In this document: piece after piece, positions 44,598 to 54,139 of the stretch
Numbering within the stretch: position 1 is the stretch's first letter
How the letters are laid out: each line of letters opens with the position of its first letter
Assembly: GCF_000025185.1 (NCBI RefSeq)
Contig: NC_013720.1
Span: forward strand, 2,294,001 to 2,358,000
Direction: 5' to 3'
DNA: 64,000 bases
Origin: Pirellula staleyi DSM 6068
GTDB taxonomy: Bacteria > Planctomycetota > Planctomycetia > Pirellulales > Pirellulaceae
Translations under genes and position numbers: made by a program
The notes under the pieces: model-generated
What the model saw: the letters and a program-made list of their open reading frames with translations, nothing else
What the model was told of the DNA's origin: nothing
Database searches by the model: none

Positions 44598-47500
44598 CTA
44601 TTCCACCGCTCGTTGCAAGTTCAGATCGAGATCGTTGATGGCGCGGAGCAGTGGAAGACCAAGCACCGAGCCACCATCGCGGCTCCAAGGGTTGTTTTCC
44701 ATGATCACCGAGCGGAAGAGGGGACCTTTCTGCACCATGTCGCGATAGCGACGAAGTTTGGCGAGTGCCTGTTCGCGGAGCTTTCGCTTCTTGGCCAGGT
44801 CGGCTTCTTTCTTCTTACCACCGGGGGAGTCGCTGGCGAGCACTAACAGCTCTTGCTGGAAGGCAGCTGGGTCGAGCTGATCCTTCATGCGAGTGGTGAC
44901 CTTCGTGTTGAAGGTCCGCGTGATATCGGCGGGGGTGACATCAGGAGTGCCATCGGCGCTCTTTTCGATCGCCTTCTCGAGACCGCCGAGCGAGTCGAGC
45001 AGGGTCTTGATGCCATTGGTCCAGCGAGGATTGAGCTCTTTAAGATGTTTCTTGCCACGATCGGTGGTTTGGCTTGCCAGCGGATCTTTGTCGAGCTGAA
45101 GAGCGAGTTGATAGGCCAGTACCATCGACCGACGAGCTCCGGCGATGTCCTTTTTCTTGTACATCTTGGCCGCTTCTTTCGCGAGTGAATCGATGCGCGA
45201 CAGCTCGGTCTTGTCGATTCCGCTGGACTTCTTCAGCTTCTCTTTGAGTGGGCCATAGAGAAGCTTGGTGTCGTCGTATTCCCCCTTAAGCTTCTGCTCG
45301 GCGTCGAACTTTTCCTTCTCTTTTTTGGCATTCTTTTTCGACTCATCGAGCAGCTCATTACCGGTTCCTTGCGCTGCATCTTCGATGGCAAATTGCAGCT
45401 CTTCGGCGAGGGCGATGAGCTGCTTATCGGCGATCTTAAGTGCCTCTTCCGACTCGCCAGCGGAGATCTGCTGCAGCAAGTCCTTGGCTTGCTGATAGAT
45501 CGGCACATTGGTCGCCGAAATCGTTTCATTCGAGACCCGCAGCAGGGTTGTGCAGTACTCGCCCGCGACGTCGGCCATGATCTTTTCGGCCTTCTTCACC
45601 AGCAGGCTACGCTGGGACTTGATCTTGTCGAGCAGGGCAAGTAGCTCGTTTTTGGCGGTGGTGAGTTCGCCCGTGATGAGCGTTTCCCACTTGGTGTAGT
45701 TCTTCGACATGGTGCCAGGACCATCTTTGCTGATGCCATCTTTGGCTTCGGTGAGACGTTCCAGCAGCTTGCCATGTTCCTGAGTGAGTGTCTTCTTGAG
45801 CTCTTTGACGTTGATTGCCTTAAAGAGAGCTGAGAGGAGATCTTTCAGCTTGCCGTAGTCGGTTTTCGGAGCGCGAGGATTGATACGGTCGGAGTAGTAC
45901 TTGAAGGCCTCTTCCGCTTCGCGTGTCATTTCGATAACGCGGGCGTTGAGATCGCGTAGCACGCCGACACTGTCAGCTTTGGCGTTGAGCTCGATCTTTT
46001 TCAGTTCTTCGGAGGCATCGATGTGCCAGGTGGCTTCACGGAAGGTGAGCCAGCGTTCGACCTTCAAAAGCTTCTGCAGAGCTTTGATGTTGTTTTCGAG
46101 TGTGAGCCGTTCGTTGGGAACCGCATTGGTGGCGGTGGTGGCGCGGGTCGTGGCGTCGTTGATCACATCGTCGAGCGGTGCCGACTTGTCGAGATAGTTT
46201 TGCTTGTGCGTGGCATACATCGACGAATCGTTTTCGACGACTGCATCTTGGATCAGTTGCAAGACAGCTCGGGCTTCGTTGACTTTGACGTTCCAGCCAT
46301 TGATCAAAGCCTTATCGCCGACAGGATCAAAATCGAGTCCCTGGTAGGTAAACACGGCGTCGGCCGCTGCTTTAATCTTGGCAGCGAGTGGTTTGACGAA
46401 CTTGCTGAGATCTTCGGAGTCGTCGATATCCTTCTGCATTCCCGCGACTTTGAGGTCGTCTTGGCAGTCGAGGACTTTGTTCTTGAGGTCGGTAAATTTC
46501 CCCTCGAACGTCGAGATGAGAGAATTGGCTTCCCCCGAGGTGGCGACGTTTTTGGCTTTGAGGAACTCTTCATAGAGCTTGTTAAAGTCATCGCGGAAGG
46601 TGAGTGCGAACGATTGATTTTGGCCAGCTAGTCCATCGACAATCCGCTGAACTTCTTCCTTCGCAGCCAGGAATTCGGCTGCCTTGGGATTGATGATATT
46701 AAAAGCCTTGAGGACTTCACGGGCCTCGGTTTGGGCTTCGTCGAACTGGCTGATGCCGGTGGCGTAGTCCTTCGTCCGTTCGGTGGTGGCAATCACGTCG
46801 GCGAGTTTGGCGAGCGCCATGTTCATGAACGGGCCGTCCGTGATGGCGGCGAGTTCGGTTTTGATTTTGTTGTACTGATTGGTGCGCAGCTCTTGCCAGC
46901 CGCGATAGTTGCTCTCGACCGAGGCGAGCCGTTTGCGAAGTTCAGCGACGAAGAGTTCGTTGACCTGAGCGCCGGCGACATTCCACTGCAGGCGGAGGGC
47001 GGCATCTTGGCCGGTGTAATAGGCATTGATCAAATCGCGACGATCGGTCTCGGGGAGCATCTCTTCGATCGAAACGATGAGGGCGCGAGCATCCTTTTTG
47101 TGTTTGTTGTAGATCCCTTCACCCTTGTCGTAGGCATTTTTGGTGAGGGTCCACTTGGCGTTGAGTTCGGCCAGCTTTTCCTTTTGAGCAGCGCGATCGG
47201 AAGCGGCATACCAGTCGAGTTTTTTGAAGGGTAAGTAGGCTTCCGTGATGATCTTGGCGGTATCGGCGTCGTAGTTGCCGAAGGATTTGACGAGTTCCAT
47301 TCCTTTCGCGAGGAGCGCCTCGGCATCTTCGCAAATCTTCAGCTCAACTTTTTTTCCTTTGAGCGATTCTTTCGAGCGTTTGCGTTCAAGTTCTTTTTTG
47401 TCGACTTCAGTACTGAGTTCTTGCCCTACATTTTCGAGCTCGACGGTTTGCAGCTTCATCTTCTCGCGAAGTTTTTCAAGGTGCGCCTCGGCTTGCTTGA

Positions 47501-47870
47501 TGGGGGCTTCCCACAGCTTCTTCTCTTCCTTGGTTTGCTGCTTGATCGCGATCGTCGGCTGACGTTCTTTGAGTTCCTTGAGGAACAGCTCTTGAGCGGC
47601 GTATTCCTTGCTGATGACCTGCATGTCCCACGCCAGATTGACGTAGCGATCTTGCAGGTCTTGCATTTCGGGGGTCAGATCGCCGAACGTAAGCTGCTCG
47701 AGCTTCTCGAGTTTGTCTTTACCAAGCGTGGCAGCGTTTTTAAGTTTGCTGCGATCCCCGGTCCCCACTATTTTCATGGCCAGGATTTTGCGAGCTTCGA
47801 CGCACCACTTGTAAGCCGTGGCTACGGTGACTTGTTTTTTGTCTTCGGGAGTAGGTGTTCCGACGGACAT
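44598..47870 (-). CDS. Unknown giant coiled-coil protein B (1090 aa)
   Basis: I chose the ATG at 47870 because GGAAGGAAG lies directly upstream on the minus strand; a start 6 codons earlier is less likely. The product is a 1090-residue, almost wholly helical protein rich in Lys, Glu, Leu and Ala. It has no signal peptide and no membrane helix. Long coils cover about residues 95-190 and 820-900. Short helix-turn-helix units such as SAGESEEALKIADKQL and KKKDIAGARRSMVLAYQLAL resemble units in protein A. No enzyme motif is visible. It is the middle gene of the leftward A-B-C run. Its function is unknown. Confidence 0.8.
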   Translation of the reverse strand: MSVGTPTPEDKKQVTVATAYKWCVEARKILAMKIVGTGDRSKLKNAATLGKDKLEKLEQLTFGDLTPEMQDLQDRYVNLAWDMQVISKEYAAQELFLKELKERQPTIAIKQQTKEEKKLWEAPIKQAEAHLEKLREKMKLQTVELENVGQELSTEVDKKELERKRSKESLKGKKVELKICEDAEALLAKGMELVKSFGNYDADTAKIITEAYLPFKKLDWYAASDRAAQKEKLAELNAKWTLTKNAYDKGEGIYNKHKKDARALIVSIEEMLPETDRRDLINAYYTGQDAALRLQWNVAGAQVNELFVAELRKRLASVESNYRGWQELRTNQYNKIKTELAAITDGPFMNMALAKLADVIATTERTKDYATGISQFDEAQTEAREVLKAFNIINPKAAEFLAAKEEVQRIVDGLAGQNQSFALTFRDDFNKLYEEFLKAKNVATSGEANSLISTFEGKFTDLKNKVLDCQDDLKVAGMQKDIDDSEDLSKFVKPLAAKIKAAADAVFTYQGLDFDPVGDKALINGWNVKVNEARAVLQLIQDAVVENDSSMYATHKQNYLDKSAPLDDVINDATTRATTATNAVPNERLTLENNIKALQKLLKVERWLTFREATWHIDASEELKKIELNAKADSVGVLRDLNARVIEMTREAEEAFKYYSDRINPRAPKTDYGKLKDLLSALFKAINVKELKKTLTQEHGKLLERLTEAKDGISKDGPGTMSKNYTKWETLITGELTTAKNELLALLDKIKSQRSLLVKKAEKIMADVAGEYCTTLLRVSNETISATNVPIYQQAKDLLQQISAGESEEALKIADKQLIALAEELQFAIEDAAQGTGNELLDESKKNAKKEKEKFDAEQKLKGEYDDTKLLYGPLKEKLKKSSGIDKTELSRIDSLAKEAAKMYKKKDIAGARRSMVLAYQLALQLDKDPLASQTTDRGKKHLKELNPRWTNGIKTLLDSLGGLEKAIEKSADGTPDVTPADITRTFNTKVTTRMKDQLDPAAFQQELLVLASDSPGGKKKEADLAKKRKLREQALAKLRRYRDMVQKGPLFRSVIMENNPWSRDGGSVLGLPLLRAINDLDLNLQRAVE

Positions 47871-48058
47871 CGTTTCTTCCTTCCGCAACCTGAGGAATCA
47901 TCACGCAGTCGCCCGGCCATGAACGGAGTCATCGCCGCGGGCTCGTGGTGCCAAGTTGGTAACTTACAAGTGATCGTGGAGTTCGAAGCTGGCGAGCAAA
48001 TATTGGGAACAGAATCTGGGGGATCGTTGGACTGGCGGATGAGAACTCACGAGGGAGA

Positions 48059-49534
48059 TTATCCGGCGAGGTTTTCTTCCACTTCGGCGAGGGCTTGGAG
48101 CAGGATGTTCTGCACTTTGACCTTCACCCCCAAGCGATTGGTGTCGATGTGCTGCACCAACTCGTTGGCGCGAACTTCATCGCGGAAGGTGTCGATCAGT
48201 TTCATGGCCTGCGTGAATTCGCTATCGCCCGAGACGATTGCTTTGTCGAGGGCGTCACGAATTTCGCCGTAGAAATCGCGCAGGTAGGACTGCATTTCGG
48301 TGACCAGTTCTTTGGCGTTTTCGGCCGGAACCTGCCGCTCGATTTCGGCTTCGATCGGGCGGAGGCGATCATTGATTTCGGAGGGGATATTGCGCCAGCG
48401 TTCGAGGAGGAACTTACGCTTGGCCACAATATCGGAGCTGATTTCCGAGGCAGCACCGGTTCCCATTTCGGCCTGGTCGACCATGGGGCCGAGTCGCTTG
48501 ATGGCAGCCAGTGCCTTTTCGAACGACCCAGCTTCGGCCTGCTCGGTGACGTAGGCAAAAATGGCTCGCATTTGCCCAGCCAGTACGCTGTCGGCCTTCT
48601 GGATCGAGGCCAGATAGCGAGGCTGAAGCTCACCGATCTGCTGGTTGTAGCGCATTTCAGCGTCGCTAGGCACCCGTGGGGCAGTTGGTGGCTCCTGCTG
48701 TTGCTCTTGGGCCTGCTGCTCTTGCTCTTCCGACTCACCGCCGTTGTTTGTGGGTGGTTGATTGGGCTCGACAACCGGCGGTGGCGGTGGGGCTAGTGAA
48801 GCGGTGATCTCTTTCAGCAGCTTGGCGAGGTTGCCAAGTGTTGCTTGAGAAGCGGGGACATTCACAGCCGAGGCTGCTGTTTTGAAGGCGGCGACAGCGG
48901 CGGCGATATCGCCTGCTCGCGTGGGAGCAGCAGCCGCCGCTTTCTTGATGGCGGGGGCCAGCTCGGCCATCTTGGCACGAAGGGCCGCGATTTTCTCGAG
49001 ATCTCCCGACGAAGGCATCGGGGGTGCTTCGGGGATCGAGCTTTTTGGGGTCGCGACTTCGCTTTCGCTCGATTCCGTTTCGGGCGACTCTTGCTCGGTC
49101 TCGGCGTTGCTAGGAGGAGGATTCGGAACCTCAGCCGTGGGGCCAGCATTTTGCGATTTGGTTGTTCCGGTCTGGCCCCCTTCATCATCATCCGGCACGA
49201 TGGGCAGGGCGGGGACAACTTTGAAGCGAGGTTTGGTCTTCAGCCCCGATTGCTCGTTAAGCAGGTCTTTGAAGGCTGGAAGGCGTACTGCCGGTTCTTC
49301 GCCGAGGACGCTGAAGACGAGTTCGTCTCCCTCTTGCGTCACGACACCTTCCCACACAATCGATCCACCCGTTTCGGTCTTCGCAGCTTTCACATCGCTA
49401 CTAAGAATCTTCTTTTGGACAATCGCTTTGAGAACGCTGGTGCCCTTGCAGATTAGGGCAAAATTCACCGGCTTTTTGCGAGCCGCTTTGATGCCCTCTT
49501 TCAGGTCTTCATCGATCTTGTCTTTGTCGGCCAT
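48059..49534 (-). CDS. Unknown protein A: N-terminal module, Pro/Glu linker, helical C-terminus (491 aa)
   Basis: The start is the ATG at 49534; an upstream GTG would add a spurious hydrophobic leader. Residues about 10-110 form a compact mixed module (KKPVNFALICKGTSVLKAIV, GGSIVWEGVVTQEGDELVFSV, GLKTKPRFKVVPALP). Then comes a long Pro/Ser/Glu/Gln-rich linker (about 115-310) interrupted by an Ala-rich helix. The C-terminal helical domain (about 315-491) includes EAGSFEKALAAIKRL and ends in a leucine-rich helix. There is no signal peptide or membrane segment. It heads the leftward A-B-C run; B begins 188 bases later. I cannot name a family. Confidence 0.8.
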   Translation of the reverse strand: MADKDKIDEDLKEGIKAARKKPVNFALICKGTSVLKAIVQKKILSSDVKAAKTETGGSIVWEGVVTQEGDELVFSVLGEEPAVRLPAFKDLLNEQSGLKTKPRFKVVPALPIVPDDDEGGQTGTTKSQNAGPTAEVPNPPPSNAETEQESPETESSESEVATPKSSIPEAPPMPSSGDLEKIAALRAKMAELAPAIKKAAAAAPTRAGDIAAAVAAFKTAASAVNVPASQATLGNLAKLLKEITASLAPPPPPVVEPNQPPTNNGGESEEQEQQAQEQQQEPPTAPRVPSDAEMRYNQQIGELQPRYLASIQKADSVLAGQMRAIFAYVTEQAEAGSFEKALAAIKRLGPMVDQAEMGTGAASEISSDIVAKRKFLLERWRNIPSEINDRLRPIEAEIERQVPAENAKELVTEMQSYLRDFYGEIRDALDKAIVSGDSEFTQAMKLIDTFRDEVRANELVQHIDTNRLGVKVKVQNILLQALAEVEENLAG

Positions 49535-50294
49535 CGCAGGTTCTCTTGGATTCTTAAGCGTCAGGCCCAGTGGGACGGTCGCCACAGCCAGCAGCTTAAC
49601 AATTGTGAAATGTCGTACCAAAACTTGCGATCTAGCTTCACACCCAGCGTGACTAAGGTGGATCGCACATCCACAAAATCGGACAGTTATCGTTTGCGCG
49701 AAACCGCAACAAGGGCGGATTCTAGCACTCGCTTAAGGAACGTAAAGCCACACGACACCAAAGAAAATGATGCATGAGGCTGTCTTTCTCAAGACTTCAC
49801 AAACCTCGGGTAACTATGGAGTTTGGGGACTGTGCTTTCCCCCTTGCGGCTCTCCGCCTATGAAACGCTGCTGACGAACAATTAGTAGAGGTCATTCGAC
49901 CCTAGGTCCTGAGTCGCCATGTATTCGCCGGGTGTCTAACTATCTTGAAGTCGCCTCAAAAATATTTCGAAGAGCGCGCGAGACGAAAGAGGGCAGATGC
50001 TGCGACATGCTACTGGGGGATGATCAAATCGCCTGAACGGAGAGGCTGATGAGGTTGGGGATGATTGGTGGTGTGCAAGCGTGCATCGCAGGTTGATCGT
50101 GCGTCGAACGAACCATTGCACTTTGCCCGTCTAGCTCACTCTGCTTGGTGTTGATTGGCTCCTGCCAGTTTTGCCGCTCACTGGTGACACCGCCCCGACC
50201 TGTGGGGTTGCCGCGTGGGACCTCGTAAAGATGCCCAGCCCGTTGCCGAGCGACGGAATGGCGGGGCCCAAGAACGCCTCGAGCTGGGCGCATG
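49535..50294. other. Intergenic region between protein A and tRNA-Ser
   Basis: About 760 bases without a supportable gene. Short ORFs on both strands have shadow composition. Because genes A-B-C run leftwards from here, their promoter should lie in the first few hundred bases. Confidence 0.45.
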
Positions 50295-50340
50295 AAAAAA
50301 GCTCGTAAGTCGCTATTTGAGAGCAGCTTACGAGCTTTTG
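50295..50340 (-). terminator. Terminator of tRNA-Ser
   Basis: On the minus strand CAAAAGCTCGTAAG pairs with CTTACGAGCTTTTTT, a stem of about 12 bp running straight into six Ts. It begins 12 bases beyond the tRNA-Ser 3' end. Confidence 0.85.
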
Positions 50341-50351
50341 TTTTAGTGGAG

Positions 50352-50433
50352 CGGAGGGCACGGGGCTCGAACCCGCAACCGTTTGCACGGCAACTGATTT
50401 CGAATCAGTCTGCTAGCCATTCGCTTACCCTCC
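50352..50433 (-). tRNA. tRNA-Ser (anticodon CGA)
   Basis: The minus strand gives an 82-nt cloverleaf: acceptor stem GGAGGGT/GCCCTCC with one G-T pair and discriminator G, anticodon stem ACTGA/TCAGT with loop TTCGAAA (anticodon CGA), a short class II variable stem CCGT/ACGG, and T-arm GCGGG TTCGAGC CCCGT. CCA is not encoded. Confidence 0.94.
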
Positions 50434-50546
50434 ACCGCCATATTTAACTTACGCAGTGAAGTTGGGCAAGGGCACCGCAGGGGCTCGCGTGGCGAGTTAC
50501 GGGGAGATGGGCTCGCGGCTAGTCCATTAGGTAAGGATCGTATGGT

Positions 50547-52052
50547 TTAACCGGCTCCAACACCCCGGTCGAAGGCGTCTTGCTCTTTGAGGCTGACGGC
50601 GAGGGTCGATTCGTAGAGGCTCGTGGAAATCTGCCAGGAGGGGGTTTCATCGGTGTGAGCGTTGCAGTGGCTCACCAGCAAGCGGTAGAGGAACTTGAAG
50701 AGCCGACGAGGGACGCGGAGCTGACGGAATGTTTCGATCAATCTGGCTTCGGAAAGCGAGGTATCGAACATGTCGCGCAACTTCGGCTGGACGCCTGCTG
50801 CGGCGCAAGCGCGGACACGTGCCGTGGCGAGGTCGTAGAGGGCTTCACCGGTCCACTCGAACGACGGAATCATGTTCTGCTTATCGAGCCGTGCACGCTG
50901 ATAGAAATCGCGTTCTTCGCGCTCGATGAAGCGGGTGAGTTCCATCGGCAGCATCAGCTTGAGGCCGAGCCCGGGATGCTTCAGGAACTTGTTGTCGAGC
51001 ATTGGCCACAGCAGCGCCTTCATCAGTTCCGCCGAGCCGTTGATGAGGTGCGGTTCGTCGACGCGATCCACCAGCACGATGATGCCGGGATAGCCGATCG
51101 TTTGCAAAATGCCTTGGAACTTGAGGAGCAGTTCGTAGCGATCGTCGGTGCTGTCTTTATTGGGCAAGGGCTGCGACGAGATCTCTGCGGCAGTGAAGTG
51201 CGAGAGAATCTGCCGGAGCGAATTGGTTTCGCGAAGTCCCACGCGCATCCGATGCAAAATACCGCGCGAGAGCCAAAACGTGCGCCACAGTTTGCGAAGC
51301 CACGGAATGAAGCCAGCAAGACTCAGCCCCAGATAGAGCCAAAGTGGCGAGAGCCAACTTCCTGCGCCGTTGGCGAAGAAAGCAATGATGATGATCATCG
51401 AAACGACGAGCCAGTTGATGCCGAGCGCAAGTTGCCAGTGAGCCATCAGCGGGTTGAACTTGAGTCGGCGGCGGAGTCGATGCCAACGACCTTTGAAGGT
51501 CTCGCTAGTCGACTGATCGTAGCAGGCTGCCAGTAGCAATAAATCGCGCGCTTGGTGGCGATCGAGGCGATCAATCGACGATTGTTCGACGTCGCAATGC
51601 ACGCTCGTCGTCGGCTGTTTGCTTTCGAGGATTCGATCGACCAGTCCGGTCACACCGAGCGACAAAATCGCATCCATGTGATCCCACAGTTTCCACTGCG
51701 CGAGGACCCGATCGGGGCGACGATTGCGGCTCGATTGACGATCGCGAAAGCGATCGAGAAACGGATTGAAATCGTCGTAATGAATCACCATCAACCGACG
51801 CGCTGGATTCTGCTTGCTGTACTGCTCCAAGTGACGCGCCAGTTGCAAGCGCATCGCCGTTTTGCCACTCCCTTTTTCGCCAAACACAATCGAGCTGCTG
51901 GGCTCGCCCGGATCGCCGTAGACCTTGTCCCACGTGGGATGATAGGTGCTTTCGATGCAGTGCTCTTTGAAGACCGGATCGGTCTGCGCATCTTCCTCGG
52001 CGAAGGGATTGCGGCTCATGCCGTGGTGATCGAGAAACTGCTGGATCTTCAT
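50547..52052 (-). CDS. Membrane-associated P-loop ATPase
   Basis: The 501-residue product has a Walker A motif GEKGSGKT (58-65) and a Walker B-like IIVLVDRVDEPH near residue 325. Two adjacent membrane helices (about 214-235 and 239-258) divide the NTPase region, the arrangement seen in KAP-type NTPases. The N-terminus (HHGMSRNPFAEEDAQTDPVF) resembles the lead-in of several AAA/ExeA-like ATPases. The C-terminal third is helical, possibly winged-helix-like (SEARLIETFRQLRVPRRLFKFLYRLL). No partner is apparent from the neighbours. Its role could be in membrane-linked regulation or defence, but this is not shown. Confidence 0.82.
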   Translation of the reverse strand: MKIQQFLDHHGMSRNPFAEEDAQTDPVFKEHCIESTYHPTWDKVYGDPGEPSSSIVFGEKGSGKTAMRLQLARHLEQYSKQNPARRLMVIHYDDFNPFLDRFRDRQSSRNRRPDRVLAQWKLWDHMDAILSLGVTGLVDRILESKQPTTSVHCDVEQSSIDRLDRHQARDLLLLAACYDQSTSETFKGRWHRLRRRLKFNPLMAHWQLALGINWLVVSMIIIIAFFANGAGSWLSPLWLYLGLSLAGFIPWLRKLWRTFWLSRGILHRMRVGLRETNSLRQILSHFTAAEISSQPLPNKDSTDDRYELLLKFQGILQTIGYPGIIVLVDRVDEPHLINGSAELMKALLWPMLDNKFLKHPGLGLKLMLPMELTRFIEREERDFYQRARLDKQNMIPSFEWTGEALYDLATARVRACAAAGVQPKLRDMFDTSLSEARLIETFRQLRVPRRLFKFLYRLLVSHCNAHTDETPSWQISTSLYESTLAVSLKEQDAFDRGVGAG

Positions 52053-52081
52053 GAGGCAATCGGCCGCAAGCGGCCATTCGA

Positions 52082-52228
52082 GGGGCTAGGGACTTGAGGC
52101 TAGAGGCGAGGGGAAGGCAGAAGAGGCTAAGTAAGGAAAGGGTAGATATGGTGAGAGTATAAAGAGATTCGAAATAGGCGAGCTTGCTGCTTGCCCTCCC
52201 TAGTCTCTAGCCTCTAGTCCCTAACCCC
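52082..52228. repeat. Imperfect inverted repeat of CTAG-rich arms
   Basis: The left arm 52082-52112 and the reverse complement of the right arm 52198-52228 match at about 27 of 31 positions (core AGGGACT..AGGCTAGAG). The arms are themselves built of short CTAG-containing units and enclose about 85 bases. It lies between the ATPase and a secreted-protein gene, both on the minus strand. It could be a terminator-like hairpin or a small non-autonomous repeat. Confidence 0.65.
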
Positions 52229-52234
52229 TTCCTC

Positions 52235-52798
52235 CTACTCCTTCACTGTCAGGCTGCCGACGAGGTCGCGGAACGCTTTTTCGTTCTCGGCGACCGTGGC
52301 CTTGGGGCCATAGAACTTCAGGAAGTAGTTGCCAACCTTCTTGTTCAGGATGATGACCGACAGCTGGCGATAGTTGTCGCGTGGAATCGCCTTCGCTCCA
52401 CTGAAAGGAGCAGGGTTATCCATGTAGGTTCCCGAGAGATCGACGTAGTGCACTTCGCAATCGGCGACTGTCAGCTTCTCGACCTTGGCTTTGGTGTCGC
52501 TGCCATCCTCTTGCTTGAACTGACCCACCCAGCGATCGATGTTGGCTTGCACTTCACCACCGGCACCCATCATGGTGAGACGGCCAGCAGCGGTGTCGTC
52601 TTTGGCGGCTGGGATTTCGAATTCCACTTCGACAATCCGTGAGCGAGGCATTTTCTTCACCCAGCCAGCCGGTGCCTTGAACGTCATTTTTCCATCGGCC
52701 ACGGTGAACGTGGTGTCGGCTGGGGCTTCGTCAGCAGCCTGGATAGCAGCGGGGATCGCCAAACAAACGAGAGTTGCGAGAGCAAAGAATAAGCGCAT
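52235..52798 (-). CDS. Small secreted protein (187 aa)
   Basis: The signal peptide (MRLFFALATLVCLAIPAAIQA) is cleaved near residue 21. The mature part begins with a TFTVADGKMTFKAPAGWVKK segment and continues as a beta-rich domain ending in KFYGPKATVAENEKAFRDLV. That pattern resembles small periplasmic PsbP/TPP-like domains common in planctomycetes, though I am not sure of the family. It has no cysteine pair. It is probably a periplasmic protein of unknown function. Confidence 0.78.
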   Translation of the reverse strand: MRLFFALATLVCLAIPAAIQAADEAPADTTFTVADGKMTFKAPAGWVKKMPRSRIVEVEFEIPAAKDDTAAGRLTMMGAGGEVQANIDRWVGQFKQEDGSDTKAKVEKLTVADCEVHYVDLSGTYMDNPAPFSGAKAIPRDNYRQLSVIILNKKVGNYFLKFYGPKATVAENEKAFRDLVGSLTVKE

Positions 52799-52934
52799 GG
52801 GTCGAAGGCTCCAAAGGGAGGGAAGTTGCAGAGGGTAGGAAATCGGTCGTTAGCAACGGGCGAAAAGCCGGTCGCCACCCATAGGGAGCTGGGCACCCTC
52901 GGGAGGCGATGTCGCTTGCTGGCTAGTCACTTGG

Positions 52935-53963
52935 CTAGGTAGCTGGATTGTAGGCCCCCGACAGTACCACTGCCAGAACTATTGCGAGGGCCAGCGCCGC
53001 GATTGCCAGAAAGACAATGGCAATAATGGCAACCACACCCATCCCTTTTTTACGGGATTCGTACTGCTTGAGTTTGCGCGTCGAGCGTGCTCCGGCAGCC
53101 GGTGCAGCAGGTTCGGCGGGAGGTGTGGGGGCGGTGGCTGCGGCAAGCGACGGAAAGAGCTGCGCGGCGGGAATCCAGTCGGCAAAGCCTTCGCGCCAGA
53201 CGAGCGAATCGGCACTTACGCGCCCTTCGGCAATCCAGCCTCGCATCACATCGCCCCGTGCGGGGCCATACTGACCACCGGCTGGCGGGCGGACATACCA
53301 GGCAGCCTGAGGGGCTTCGCCAATCGGGTCGCCAGCGAGGCGCGGTGCCACGGGAACCGCCCCGGCCACTGGCATCGCTGGCATGCCGGGGTGCATGGTG
53401 ATGGGGCCCGCCACAGGAGCTCCCACCGGCATCCCAACCGGCACGCCACCCACGGGAACCGCCATCGGCATTCCGCCGGGGCTCATCGGGCGTGGCATGC
53501 TCGCCATCGGTGCCCCACCCATCGGAACCGCCATCGGTCGGGCCATGCCGGGCTGCAGGGGCATTGCCTGTACTGGCATGGCCTGCAGCGGCGTCCCGGG
53601 AGCAGGCATTCCAGCTGGATAGACCGGCTGCGCACCAGGCGCAACTCCTTGCAGGGCATTGGTTTGTGCTACAGGAAACGGAGCCGCCTGCGGAGCGGTC
53701 GGCTGAGCTGGCAGCGGCTGGACCGGTGCAGCGGGGATGGGCATCAATGGCTGAGTCGGACGCGCGGCCAGTGGAGCAGGCTCCGCCTCGTCGGGGCGAG
53801 GAATCGCTGGGTCCGACAGGTCCATGCCACTGTCGTCGGAGTCTTCCTCCGCCTCGGGAATCCGGAATTTCGCCCCACAGTGCGGGCAAACACCCTTTTT
53901 GCCCGCCAGGAACGTCTTCACGTTCAGCTTATGCCCATTGGGGCAAACTACCTTGATACCCAT
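52935..53963 (-). CDS. Zinc-ribbon / GYF-like membrane protein
   Basis: The 342-residue product begins with a zinc ribbon (C7, H11, C26, C29 in CPNGHKL and CPHCGAKF). A long Pro/Ala/Met/Gly-rich low-complexity linker (about 55-215) follows. Then comes a GYF_2-type domain (WYVRPPAGGQYGPARGDVM, with SLVWREGFADWIPA) near 223-275, and one C-terminal membrane helix (about 312-335). GYF-type domains usually bind Pro-rich peptides. This combination is common in planctomycete genomes. Its partner is unknown, but many Pro-rich proteins occur in this window. Confidence 0.85.
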   Translation of the reverse strand: MGIKVVCPNGHKLNVKTFLAGKKGVCPHCGAKFRIPEAEEDSDDSGMDLSDPAIPRPDEAEPAPLAARPTQPLMPIPAAPVQPLPAQPTAPQAAPFPVAQTNALQGVAPGAQPVYPAGMPAPGTPLQAMPVQAMPLQPGMARPMAVPMGGAPMASMPRPMSPGGMPMAVPVGGVPVGMPVGAPVAGPITMHPGMPAMPVAGAVPVAPRLAGDPIGEAPQAAWYVRPPAGGQYGPARGDVMRGWIAEGRVSADSLVWREGFADWIPAAQLFPSLAAATAPTPPAEPAAPAAGARSTRKLKQYESRKKGMGVVAIIAIVFLAIAALALAIVLAVVLSGAYNPAT

Positions 53964-54139
53964 GAAAATGCCTTCAATCCCGCGTCCAAAGCCCCTCGTC
54001 GTCTCTCTCCAATATACACACCTTCCGGCTGCTCATTTCGCTGAATTCACCGCACACAGGTCGTCCCCTCGCGACAATTCTCGCACGCTTCCTACAATCG
54101 CTACACCACGAACCCGCACTTCGATTCGAGACCCACCCT

